In this document: positions 28,578 to 36,122 of the stretch, one piece after another
How the letters are laid out: the number at the start of each line of letters is the position of its first letter
How positions within the stretch are numbered: the stretch's first letter is position 1
Origin: CAVPFA01 sp963703655
GTDB taxonomy: Bacteria > Actinomycetota > Acidimicrobiia > Acidimicrobiales > Bog-793
Direction: 5' to 3'
Assembly: GCA_963703655.1 (NCBI GenBank)
Contig: CAVPFA010000006.1
Span: forward strand, 434,001 to 498,000
DNA length: 64,000 bases
The notes under the pieces: generated by a model
What the model was told of the DNA's origin: nothing
Seen by the model: only the letters and a program-made list of their open reading frames with translations
Databases searched by the model: none
Made by a program: the position numbers and the translations under genes

Positions 28578-29936
28578 TCAGGAGTCTTCCTGGAGACTGG
28601 CCATCAGGCACCGGTTCCAAAGCGCGTAGTTCCGCACTGCTGCCGCGTAACCGTCCGTGCGGGCGAGATCCACGCGGTCGGCGAGGGAGCCGGAGAGGTG
28701 CCGAGCGATCGTGGCTTTCTGCCACTCGAGCCCAGCGATGCAACGGTCGGCGAACAGACGCGACACGGTCGCCACGTCATGAAGCGCGCCGAGAAGGTGA
28801 CGCGCAACGACGGGCTCCATGACGTTCAACTCGAGCTCACCAGCTGCTGCGGCGGCTTCCACGATGTTCGCAGCACCCCGCACCTCGAATGCCACCTGCA
28901 TCACCAGTTCCGGGATGACAGGGTTCACCTTCCCAGGCATGATCGACGATCCGACCTGTACCGCCGGCAGCCGAACCTCAGCGATTCCACCGAGTGGCCC
29001 GGAGCTGAGCAGGCGCAAATCGTTTGCGACCTTGGCCATGACGAGCATTGCACTAACCAGGCTGGACGTCACGGAGACGTATTCATCTATGTGTGCCAGA
29101 GAGTCGTATGCATCATCCACAATCGTCAGCGGCATGCCCGTCTCGTCGGCGAGACAGTCGACGGCCAACTCCCGGTAGCCAGTCGGAGCGCCCAGGCCTG
29201 TCCCAACGGCGGTCGCTCCGAGAGGAACCGAGAAAAGCTGGTCACAGGCGGAAACGAGACCTCGGATCGTGCGATCGAGCGCGCGAGCTTCCCCGTTCTG
29301 GGTCGCGCTGACCTCCACGGGCAATGCATCCTGGAGGCAGGTCCTGCCCAGACGGACGAGATGGCCGGCCTTGACGCTGTCAGCCCGGATGGCTTCAGCA
29401 AGGTGACGCAGACCCGCAATGGCTTGCCGGGACTGGGAAATGACAGCGATCCGTAGTGCCGTGGGGTACACGTCGTTCGTGGACTGCGAACGGTTCACGT
29501 GATCGTTGGGGTGCACGAGGTCATAGGTCCCTCGGGCGCCACCGAGCATCTCGGCCGCTCGATTCGCTATCACCTCGTTGACGTTCATATTCGTGGCCGT
29601 GCCGCCGCCCCCTTGGACGACGTCCAACGGGAAGTGTTGGTCCAGGTGGTTGGCTGCGACTTCCCGGCCGGCTTCGACGACTACGCCCGAGATCGGTGCA
29701 GCTAGCTCGCCGAGCGCCGCGTTCGCGAGAGCGGCGGCCACCTTCACCTTGCCGAATGCCGAGATCAGCTCGGGTCGAGCCTGGAGCGTGACGCCGGACA
29801 CGCGGAAGTTCGTACGACCACGTTGGGTCTGCGCACCAAAAAGCGCCGAGGCGGGCACCAGCACGTCGCCAAGCGCATCGTGCTCGACCCGGAAGGTTTC
29901 GCTTGCTCGGTCGGTCGCGTCATCCTCGTCGGACAT
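28578..29936 (-). CDS. aspA: Aspartate ammonia-lyase (fumarase/aspartase superfamily)
   Basis: 452 residues from the ATG at 29936. The superfamily signature GSSIMPGKVNP is at 329-339, with the other conserved blocks TNMNVNEVIANRA and HPNDHVNRSQSTNDVYPTA. Length and signatures fit aspartase or class II fumarase; the neighbouring asparaginase favours aspartase. The enzyme deaminates L-aspartate to fumarate and ammonia. It is divergent from the asparaginase gene and precedes the GntR regulator. Its catalytic Ser loop is intact. Confidence 0.85.
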   Translation of the reverse strand: MSDEDDATDRASETFRVEHDALGDVLVPASALFGAQTQRGRTNFRVSGVTLQARPELISAFGKVKVAAALANAALGELAAPISGVVVEAGREVAANHLDQHFPLDVVQGGGGTATNMNVNEVIANRAAEMLGGARGTYDLVHPNDHVNRSQSTNDVYPTALRIAVISQSRQAIAGLRHLAEAIRADSVKAGHLVRLGRTCLQDALPVEVSATQNGEARALDRTIRGLVSACDQLFSVPLGATAVGTGLGAPTGYRELAVDCLADETGMPLTIVDDAYDSLAHIDEYVSVTSSLVSAMLVMAKVANDLRLLSSGPLGGIAEVRLPAVQVGSSIMPGKVNPVIPELVMQVAFEVRGAANIVEAAAAAGELELNVMEPVVARHLLGALHDVATVSRLFADRCIAGLEWQKATIARHLSGSLADRVDLARTDGYAAAVRNYALWNRCLMASLQEDS

Positions 29937-29957
29937 GAGTGTTCTCGCTCGTCGGCT

Positions 29958-29988
29958 TGGTACCATCAGTGACCCAGAGCTGGTACAC
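29958..29988. promoter_or_regulatory. Candidate GntR operator pair between aspA and the asparaginase gene
   Basis: The 92-base divergent intergenic region contains TGGTACCA (29958-29965) and TGGTACAC (29981-29988), whose TGGTAC cores are 23 bases apart, about two helical turns. A related TGGTAT lies at 27683-27688 upstream of the binding-protein gene. FadR-type regulators bind GT/AC-centred inverted repeats, so these are reasonable but unproven operators for the regulator encoded at 27743-28558. Confidence 0.35.
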
Positions 29989-30028
29989 GACGATAACTCT
30001 AACTGACGAGCTGGCTGAGGAGGAGAGG

Positions 30029-30994
30029 TTGGCCCGCCTGCGCCTCATAGCGATGGGGGGCACCATCGCGTTCATCGACTCGAAGGACGGGGCGGTCCCG
30101 TCTTTGCGAGCCGAGGAGCTCTCACACTCAGTCCGATCGAGACACGAGATCGACACCGTCGATCTGGCGACGATATCGAGCGTCGCCATGTCGGAGGACC
30201 ATCTCCGTCTTCTGGTTCGAGAGATCGAGGACAGCATCGCGGATGGCTACGACGGCATCGTCGTCTCTCACGGAACCGACACGCTCGAGGAAACCGCGTA
30301 CTTGGTCGCGCTGACCATAAGACGGAGTCGAGTGCCGCTCGCATTCACTGGGGCGATGCGCCACCACGACGCGCCAGGAACCGACGGCATCGCGAATCTC
30401 GAAGACGCTCTGGCGTTCTCCGAGCAAGCTCGAGCTGCCCAGGCACTCGGGCCTGTCGTGGTCATGAACGGAGAGATCCACTCGGCAAGGTTTGCTACAA
30501 AGCAGAACACCGTGAGCCTGGATGCCTTTGGCTCACCGGGCGCGGGTCCTGTCGGCTCGGTCACCGAGAGTCGTGTCTCGATCTGGTTCGCGCCGAACTA
30601 CAACGATTACGTCGGTGGCTTTCCCGATGGTCACTGGCCGCGGGTCGACCTCGTACATATGACCACGGCCATGGATCCAGCTGGATTCGAGGCGGTGATC
30701 GAGAGCGGTCCGGCAGGCGTCGTCCTTGCGGGGTTCGGTGGTGGTCATGCTCATACGGCGGTGCTGGAGGGGATAGACGAGCTTGCTCGCCGAAGCATCC
30801 CGGTCGTAGCTGCTTCCCGCTGCTGCTCAGGGGACACCCTTCGCAGTACCTACGGAGTGCCAGGAACAGAAATCGATCTCCAGGCTAGAGGTGCGCTCAT
30901 GGCTGGCATCCTGAGCCCCGTCAAGTCGCGACTTCGCCTTATGGTCGCACTTGCTAACGGGTTGCCTCCGTCGACGGTGTTCCCGGTTGGCTGA
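30029..30994 (+). CDS. L-asparaginase
   Basis: 321 residues from a TTG at 30029 preceded by AGGAGGAGAGG. This start places the nucleophilic threonine at residue 12 (MGGTIAF), as in other asparaginases; a longer frame from an ATG at 29939 would overlap the divergent promoter region. The second catalytic pair is Thr83-Asp84 in SHGTDTLEE, and the conserved MNGEIHSARFATKQ segment is present. There is no signal peptide, so it is a cytosolic enzyme that hydrolyses asparagine to aspartate, the substrate of the divergent aspA product. Confidence 0.92.
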   Translation: MARLRLIAMGGTIAFIDSKDGAVPSLRAEELSHSVRSRHEIDTVDLATISSVAMSEDHLRLLVREIEDSIADGYDGIVVSHGTDTLEETAYLVALTIRRSRVPLAFTGAMRHHDAPGTDGIANLEDALAFSEQARAAQALGPVVVMNGEIHSARFATKQNTVSLDAFGSPGAGPVGSVTESRVSIWFAPNYNDYVGGFPDGHWPRVDLVHMTTAMDPAGFEAVIESGPAGVVLAGFGGGHAHTAVLEGIDELARRSIPVVAASRCCSGDTLRSTYGVPGTEIDLQARGALMAGILSPVKSRLRLMVALANGLPPSTVFPVG

Positions 30995-31024
30995 GTCGGG
31001 TAGAAATTTTCGCGCACTTCGGCT

Positions 31025-31447
31025 TCATCGTCTCTTGGGCTTTCTCGGCTCGGCCCGCTCCGCACGGACGCCGGCGTGTCGAGCCAGGACGTCGAAATCG
31101 CGATCGTTGTGCAGGACTGAAACGCCGGCTCGTAAGGCCACTGCCCCGATCAGGCAATCGGTCAGCGCCCAGACTGTCTCTCCCGCTTGCCGGCACGCAC
31201 GGTATAAGTCGGCCGCTGCTTCGTAGCTAGCCAGTCCGTCCACCGGCAGGTAGTCGCAGCGCGCCAATAACCGCCGGAGCCGTTGGTGGTGGTCCTTATC
31301 ACGAGCACCGGCCAAGACTTCCATCATTACAACGTCGGTCGTGTGAACCAGCGTGTCGTCCTCTAGAAGGAGGCGGACCGCTCGATGAGTGTCGCTGCCA
31401 GTTCCTCGAAGGAACTCGACCCACGCCGAGGTGTCGACCAGGCTCAC
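31025..31447 (-). CDS. vapC: VapC-type PIN-domain toxin
   Basis: 140 residues from a GTG at 31447 that overlaps the antitoxin stop (GTGA). The PIN acidic residues are visible: Asp5 in [11 protein letters not shown], Glu in VMMEVLAG, Asp in [12 protein letters not shown] and Asp in [11 protein letters not shown]. VapC toxins are magnesium-dependent RNases that cut tRNA or rRNA and are neutralised by VapB. All catalytic acids are present, so the toxin looks functional. The C-terminal ten residues are very basic. Confidence 0.9.
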   Translation of the reverse strand: MSLVDTSAWVEFLRGTGSDTHRAVRLLLEDDTLVHTTDVVMMEVLAGARDKDHHQRLRRLLARCDYLPVDGLASYEAAADLYRACRQAGETVWALTDCLIGAVALRAGVSVLHNDRDFDVLARHAGVRAERAEPRKPKRR

Positions 31448-31653
31448 CCAGCGAGTCGGCGACCGCGGCGCATCTCGTCGAGGTCGCCCTCCCAGCCTGC
31501 CCCCTCCATCTCCAAGGCTTCCTCTCGCGTCATCGACTCGCCCACCAATCGTCGCAGCGCCAGATCGACCGCGGCGCGCTTCGAGTGCAACCCGTAGCGC
31601 TGCATCGCTTCACTCACGAGGTCGTCATCGATCTCGATGTTCGTCCGTCCCAT
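31444..31653 (-). CDS. vapB: VapB-type antitoxin
   Basis: 69 residues from the ATG at 31653. The N-terminus [20 protein letters not shown] is the ribbon-helix-helix DNA-binding domain of VapB antitoxins, followed by a helix with the [13 protein letters not shown] motif and an acidic tail carrying WEGDLDEMR, which binds the toxin's active site. It is coupled to vapC by a 4-nt overlap. An inverted repeat 12 bases upstream is the likely autoregulatory site. Confidence 0.9.
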   Translation of the reverse strand: MGRTNIEIDDDLVSEAMQRYGLHSKRAAVDLALRRLVGESMTREEALEMEGAGWEGDLDEMRRGRRLAG

Positions 31654-31664
31654 GGACACCAGAG

Positions 31665-31680
31665 TACACCCCTTGGTGTA
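31665..31680. promoter_or_regulatory. Inverted repeat upstream of vapB (probable VapBC operator)
   Basis: TACACC-CCTT-GGTGTA is a perfect six-base inverted repeat with a four-base spacer, 12 bases before the vapB ATG. VapB ribbon-helix-helix dimers bind such repeats and repress their own operon together with VapC, so this is the expected operator position. Confidence 0.6.
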
Positions 31681-31687
31681 TTTGGGT

Positions 31688-31715
31688 GGGCGCCCCCGGC
31701 AGGGCGCCCCCGGCA
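31688..31715. repeat. 14-base tandem repeat covering the 3' end of tRNA-Arg
   Basis: GGGCGCCCCCGGCA occurs twice in direct tandem (31688-31701 and 31702-31715). The second copy contains the 3' acceptor strand and part of the T arm of the tRNA-Arg gene; the first lies just beyond the tRNA end. Confidence 0.8.
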
Positions 31716-31778
31716 GGACTCGAACCTGCGACCGTCTGCTTAGAAGGCAGCTGCTCTGATCCACTGAGCTACGGGGGC
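31705..31778 (-). tRNA. tRNA-Arg (anticodon TCT)
   Basis: On the minus strand the gene begins GCCCCCGTAGCTCAGTGGAT and folds as a normal cloverleaf: acceptor GCCCCCG/CGGGGGC, D arm with GCTC/GAGC, anticodon stem CTGC with loop CTTCTAA, and T arm GCAGG-TTCGAGT-CCTGC. The anticodon TCT reads AGA. The CCA end is not encoded (CCC follows the discriminator base). It lies between vapB and an ungenic stretch. Confidence 0.93.
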
Positions 31779-32119
31779 TTACGTGTGGTCATTTACCTGG
31801 TCGGCTAGGCAATCTCCGGGGCGGTGCTCGGACACATTCCCACGGGCCGAAGGCGCCGTTGGCATCCTTGATGATGTGCCGGAGCAGCCAGCAACGCTAC
31901 TCCCACCGGTGCGCTGGCTGGAACTTCTCGTCGCCTTACGAACTCGAGGGTTGGCGTCCGGAGACAGTCTGGCCGAACTCTCGGAGTTTCGATGGAGACT
32001 CGCTCGCTGACCTCCGGGAGCATGGCGCCGGCGCAGTACCTACTCTGGAGAGTGGCCGTTTCTTCGGTGGCGGCCGTCGCGTTGGCCTCGCCCATCCGCA
32101 GGAGAGAGGAGCCTCGCCC
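31779..32119. other. Gene-free stretch
   Basis: 341 bases between tRNA-Arg and the VOC-family gene. Several frames are open on both strands, but none has a ribosome site, a recognisable domain or a plausible start, and the frames overlap one another. I see no RNA gene, repeat or insertion-sequence end here. Confidence 0.5.
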
Positions 32120-32479
32120 ATGACCGTCCGGATCGAGATCGGGATCGATACCGTGATGCCGGAGCTGCTTGCGGCGTTCTGGGCCGACGCTCTCGGCTAC
32201 ACGATCGGCGAAATGGACCGAGGCGGGACCTACCTCGACCTCGTACCGCCGGAGCCGACGATGCCCGTCGTCTACTTGCAACGAGTGCCCGAGTCGAAGA
32301 CGGTAAAGAACCGCCTGCATCTCGATCTCATGACTCCCGACCCCGAAGCAGCGATCGGGCGACTGATCTCTCTTGGGGCGTCGCGGGTCGGAACACCGAT
32401 GTCCGGGAGCGACAGCGCCTGGTGGCAGGTGATGGCTGACCCGGAGGGGAACGAGTTCTGTGTGTGCCGGGTCGAATAG
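32120..32479 (+). CDS. VOC (glyoxalase/bleomycin-resistance) superfamily protein
   Basis: 119 residues from the ATG at 32120, eight bases after GGAGAGAGGAG. The single domain matches Glyoxalase_6-type proteins: IEIGIDTVMPELLAAFWADA, LGYTIG, then YLQRVPESKTVKNRLHLDLM and the final WWQVMADPEGNEFCV. The metal ligands of true glyoxalases are only partly present (His in HLDLM, Glu in GNEFCV). The substrate is unknown. It stands alone between tRNA genes. Confidence 0.88.
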   Translation: MTVRIEIGIDTVMPELLAAFWADALGYTIGEMDRGGTYLDLVPPEPTMPVVYLQRVPESKTVKNRLHLDLMTPDPEAAIGRLISLGASRVGTPMSGSDSAWWQVMADPEGNEFCVCRVE

Positions 32480-32560
32480 CCGAGACGGACAGCTTCGGAT
32501 TGGCAAGACGGCTGTACGATGCTTGAGAGGCATCGAGGCGCACAAGCGACTCGTGAACGT

Positions 32561-32635
32561 GGTGGCCGTAGCTCAGTTGGTTAGAGCGCCAGGTTGTGGC
32601 CCTGGAGGTCGGGGGTTCAAGTCCCCTCGGTCACC
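32561..32635 (+). tRNA. tRNA-His (anticodon GTG)
   Basis: The acceptor GTGGCCG pairs with CGGTCAC, preceded by the extra G-1 characteristic of tRNA-His (32561), which faces C73. The anticodon loop is TTGTGGC with anticodon GTG, and the T arm is GGGGG-TTCAAGT-CCCCT. CCA is not fully encoded. Confidence 0.94.
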
Positions 32636-32702
32636 CTCTTGCTTCTTCATGTCTTTCTCGCGGGATCCGCCAGCCGAGAGACCGGCTAGGCTCACGGCCT
32701 GC

Positions 32703-32779
32703 GCGCGCCTCTAGCTCAATTTGGCAGAGCAACGGACTCTTAATCCGCAGGTTCTGGGTTCGAGTCCCAGGGGGCGCAC
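32703..32779 (+). tRNA. tRNA-Lys (anticodon CTT)
   Basis: Acceptor GCGCCTC pairs with GGGGCGC, the anticodon loop is CTCTTAA with anticodon CTT, and the T arm is CTGGG-TTCGAGT-CCCAG. Discriminator A and CCA are encoded (32776-32779). It lies 67 bases after tRNA-His. Confidence 0.94.
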
Positions 32780-32842
32780 CAGGTCAGTGTAAGAACGACG
32801 CCCAGCGCGAGCGGCGGCGCACCCCTCACGGTTCTCGGTGGA

Positions 32843-33139
32843 ATGGTCGCGGCCGCTTCCGCAGATGGCGACTGCATCGAGATCGAGCTGGCAGCGGGAG
32901 CCGCTGACGGTCACCCGGCCGGGGCGCTGCTCGTCCAGGTGGGCACCTATCAGGGTTTCGTGTGGTCGACCTCTGCGACAAGCGAGACGCTCTATGTCGA
33001 CATCCCGGCTGTTGACGGCGATCACTACCTGATATTCACTGCCGTCAGCCTCTCGGGACGAGAGCTCATCGCCATCGCCGCGGCTGGACTTCCGGGTTCT
33101 CCACCGTCGACGACGCCCTGCTCAGAGAATTGCGGCTGA
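32843..33139 (+). CDS. Small hypothetical protein, doubtful
   Basis: A frame of 98 codons directly after tRNA-Lys. It reads as a run of beta-strand-like segments (DGDCIEIELAAGAADGHPAG, LLVQVGTYQGFVW, LYVDIPAVDGDHYLIFTAVS) without signal peptide or known motif, and no good ribosome site precedes the ATG. The composition is protein-like, so it may be a real small gene or the relic of a longer one, but I cannot support a function. Otherwise the 398 bases between tRNA-Lys and 33178 hold nothing recognisable. Confidence 0.3.
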   Translation: MVAAASADGDCIEIELAAGAADGHPAGALLVQVGTYQGFVWSTSATSETLYVDIPAVDGDHYLIFTAVSLSGRELIAIAAAGLPGSPPSTTPCSENCG

Positions 33140-33177
33140 ACAGCCGAGGTGGACTCAACTGCCCTGCTCATCGCCTG

Positions 33178-33483
33178 CTACTCCGGACGGAGCGAAAGGG
33201 CCAGGCGTGGCACGACGAACGACACGAGAAAGATCGGCAAGAACCTCTTTCCGGTACATCGGAAGGCGACGACCTGGCCCTCGGCCGCGTCGAAGGTCAG
33301 AGTACGGCTCAAGTTCCGGCCGTTCAGGACTTGCAGGGTGTGATGTCCAGCTTCGATTGGTATCTCGATGGTGTCGTTCATTTCGACCGACCCGACACGC
33401 TCACCGTCGACCACGACATCGAACGTGCCACGACGGACCTCCACTCCGATCGCTTTATGCGTCAGCTTGAGAGTTGCCGACAT
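33178..33483 (-). CDS. Hypothetical small protein (PEGA-like beta domain)
   Basis: 101 residues. The sequence is an all-beta domain (VDGERVGSVEMNDTIEIPIE, GHHTLQVLNGRNLSRTLTF) resembling PEGA-type repeats in which a ligand-like segment is followed by a conserved R-x-S-x-x-x-x-F strand, and ends with a hydrophobic stretch (FLPIFLVSFVVPRLALSL). The pattern GRNLSRTLTFDAAEGQVVAF is common among uncharacterised actinobacterial proteins. The hydrophobic end suggests membrane association. Function unknown. Confidence 0.72.
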   Translation of the reverse strand: MSATLKLTHKAIGVEVRRGTFDVVVDGERVGSVEMNDTIEIPIEAGHHTLQVLNGRNLSRTLTFDAAEGQVVAFRCTGKRFLPIFLVSFVVPRLALSLRPE

Positions 33484-33650
33484 CTTCAGTCTCCTTCACG
33501 ATCCTGGTTCATAGCCCTGTCTTACACCGTTCGGCGTAAGAAGATCAGCAACAAGCTGAGGAAATTCCGCCTCCGTACGCTTGGCCACCGTGGCGATCAT
33601 CTGCCAGTCTCGCCATTGTTGCTTGTCACGGCCTCAGGATTCGATCCGCG

Positions 33651-35234
33651 ATGGTCGATACACAAGATGTGGACCAGGACGTCAATCTCGAGGCGTTGCT
33701 CGAGCGTACGCATCTGGCATCGACCCCGGCGGATTGCGAGGCATGCCTGCCCGAGATCGAGGGGGCGCTCGAGTCGGTAACGGTTCCTGCCGACCAAGCC
33801 CGACTTCTCATCTGCCGCGCGCGGGTGCGATCATTCCAAGCGCGAGACCTTGAGGCGTGTGAGGACGCGGCCGCGGCGATGACTCTGTTCGAGGCGGCCG
33901 GTGAAACCGAGTTGGCCATCGACGCGGCGAGCCTCGGTGCTGCTCATGCCTCTCTACTGGGCAAAGTCTCGCTCGCCTCGGAACTCGCGGTGAAAAGCAT
34001 CCTGGGCCTCGATTCGGTGAGCGATGACCGTCTGCGCATGGAGATCACCAACAGACTGGGAATCTTCTGCTACTACTACCTGGACTACGACCGAGCCGTA
34101 GAACAGTTCGAGTGCTCACTCGCTGCCGCCGAACGAATAGCTGACGGCGAAAAGATTAGTCGCGAGCTGTACAACATCGCCGACGCACTGTTGCTTGCTT
34201 CCCAGCACGCGGGGACCGACACTGCGCGGCTCGAACGCGCCGAGGTGATGGCACAAAGACTGCTCCGCGAAGAGACAGCGGTGATGAACCCTCGGCTTGG
34301 CAACTATCGGCTGCTCGCAGAGGTCCTGTGCGACTTGGGCCGGGTGGAAGATGCGCTGCAGGTGCTGGACGAGTTCCCAGCTGACGTGAACGCGATCACG
34401 CCTGTGAATCAGTACGCCGACCTCGCGTGGGTCGAAGCCCGATGTCTTCGCCTAGTAGGCCGAGTAGAGGAAGCTCTGGCCGTTGCCCGCCGCGACGTCC
34501 AGATCGTAGAGGTGAGCGGGGACGAACACGACTTGATGCTGACCCTCGAAGAACTGGCCGCCTGTGAGGAGGCTGCCGGCGAGCTGCAAAACGCGTTGGT
34601 ACACGCGCGAGAGGCCAAGATGCACATGTGGGCTATACACCAGGCACAAACAAAACAGCTCGTTGAGCGGGTCTGGGCACACGTGGATCTCGAGCGCGAT
34701 CGCAGGAATCTCCAAACCCAGGCGGCCGAAGCTACACGGTCAGCTGAGGAGGACGCCCTCACGGGTATCGGAAACCGGCGGTTGCTCGCACGCTTTATTC
34801 GCGAACAGGCTGCGCAGCAAGCCGAGGTTGCCTGCATAGTCGCCGACATCGACTCTTTCAAGGAAGTCAACGATACCTTCGGTCACGACGTTGGCGATGC
34901 AGTTCTGCGGCGAGTCGGCCAGCTCTTCTCGAGCAAGACACGAAACGGCCAGTTAACCATTCGGTACGGCGGCGACGAGTTCGTGGTGGCGTTGGCGGGC
35001 GTCGACTCGGCAGGCGCTTACGGTTTCGCCGAGCGAATACGGCTGGCGATCTCCAGTTTTGACTGGACAACTGTCGCGCCCGGACTCCACGTCACCGTGA
35101 GCCTCGGTGTTGCCTGCGGTCCGGCCAAGGACTGGCAGAAAGCACTCACAGCAGCAGACGAGCGACTTCTCACCGCCAAACGGCGGGGCAGGAACGCCGT
35201 CGTCACGACCTCGATCCGCGCTCTCACCGCATAA
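33651..35234 (+). CDS. TPR-containing diguanylate cyclase (GGDEF domain)
   Basis: 527 residues. About 330 residues of alpha-helical TPR-like repeats are followed by a short coiled coil (VWAHVDLERDRRNLQTQAAE) and a C-terminal GGDEF domain with DALTGIGNRRLLARF, DIDSFKEVNDTFGHDVGD and the active site YGGDEF near residue 440. The intact GGDEF motif predicts synthesis of cyclic-di-GMP from GTP. No RxxD inhibitory site precedes the motif where expected, and no transmembrane segment is present, so the TPR array is the likely sensor or protein-interaction part. It is one of two c-di-GMP proteins within 5 kb. Confidence 0.93.
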   Translation: MVDTQDVDQDVNLEALLERTHLASTPADCEACLPEIEGALESVTVPADQARLLICRARVRSFQARDLEACEDAAAAMTLFEAAGETELAIDAASLGAAHASLLGKVSLASELAVKSILGLDSVSDDRLRMEITNRLGIFCYYYLDYDRAVEQFECSLAAAERIADGEKISRELYNIADALLLASQHAGTDTARLERAEVMAQRLLREETAVMNPRLGNYRLLAEVLCDLGRVEDALQVLDEFPADVNAITPVNQYADLAWVEARCLRLVGRVEEALAVARRDVQIVEVSGDEHDLMLTLEELAACEEAAGELQNALVHAREAKMHMWAIHQAQTKQLVERVWAHVDLERDRRNLQTQAAEATRSAEEDALTGIGNRRLLARFIREQAAQQAEVACIVADIDSFKEVNDTFGHDVGDAVLRRVGQLFSSKTRNGQLTIRYGGDEFVVALAGVDSAGAYGFAERIRLAISSFDWTTVAPGLHVTVSLGVACGPAKDWQKALTAADERLLTAKRRGRNAVVTTSIRALTA

Positions 35235-35354
35235 AGGTGGTGCGGGCTTCGTCGTAGAATCCACACCGCGACCTCCGTGCGAAAAGTCGCCACAGAAGGA
35301 CTCGCGACTAGGTCAGCATTGCGCGGATCGACAGCGCTATCCAGGGGAGCAGAG

Positions 35355-35897
35355 ATGGAGATACGACGAGTTGTCACCGGTCATGACGAAGAAGGAAAGG
35401 CCGTGTTCGTCAGCGACGAAATGGTGGAACCGGTGACGTTGGCACTTCTTCCGGGTAACGAGTTCCATCGCCTCTGGGGCGCCGATACAACCGTCACGTT
35501 CCCAGACGATGGGTCGAGGCCGGCTGCGGACCGTTACTTTCCTCCGGTCGCCGGATTCCGATTCGGGTTCTTCACCATCCCCCCGAACGGTGGCGCAGGC
35601 GCGCCGGCAGATCTGGACTTCGAGTCCGCGCTCGGCGAACTCGAGGAAAAGCTGCCGGGCTTGGCAGAGCACCTCGAGCCCGAGCATCCCGGGATGCACA
35701 CCACCGCCACCATCGACTATGGCGTCGTGCTTTCCGGGGAGGTCATCCTCGAGCTCGACGATGGGGCCAAGGTAACCCTCAGGGCCGGCAACTCGTACAT
35801 CCAGAACGGTACGCGCCATCGCTGGTCCAACAAGGGCGGCGTGCCGGCTGTCGTCGCCGTCACGCTGATTGGTGCGAAGCACAGCAAGGTCGGCTGA
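35355..35897 (+). CDS. Cupin-domain protein
   Basis: 180 residues from the ATG at 35355 with GGGGAG five bases upstream. The C-terminal half is a cupin barrel: MHTTATIDYGVVLSGEVILE is motif 1 with a His and the Gly-x5-h-x3 pattern, and GNSYIQNGTRHRWSNKGG is motif 2 with the second His. The N-terminal part (RRVVTGHDEEGKAVFVSDEM) is typical of a family of actinobacterial and proteobacterial cupins of unknown substrate. A metal-dependent small-molecule enzyme or binding protein is likely. It stands alone. Confidence 0.87.
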   Translation: MEIRRVVTGHDEEGKAVFVSDEMVEPVTLALLPGNEFHRLWGADTTVTFPDDGSRPAADRYFPPVAGFRFGFFTIPPNGGAGAPADLDFESALGELEEKLPGLAEHLEPEHPGMHTTATIDYGVVLSGEVILELDDGAKVTLRAGNSYIQNGTRHRWSNKGGVPAVVAVTLIGAKHSKVG

Positions 35898-36122
35898 AGT
35901 GGAATGAGAACTCACACGCTCCGACCTGGCGCAGGTTTGCCTGCATGACCTTCGCCGGCGGCGAGCGACCTACAACCAGGTCTCCCCGTTTGCAAGGTCG
36001 TCCTTGCCCGGGAACTCGTTCAGCTTGGCCTCGAGCGTCGCGACCAAGCGACCGATCCAAGTCTTGGTCAAGCGGCAAGGGCTGGAAACAAATGCCAGAC
36101 CAGCGTGGCCCGATCCTCCCGG

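Noticed and set aside
31805..32545. Minus-strand frame of 246 codons opposite the VOC gene
   Set aside because: The VOC protein on the plus strand has a clear domain and ribosome site; the opposite frame has neither.
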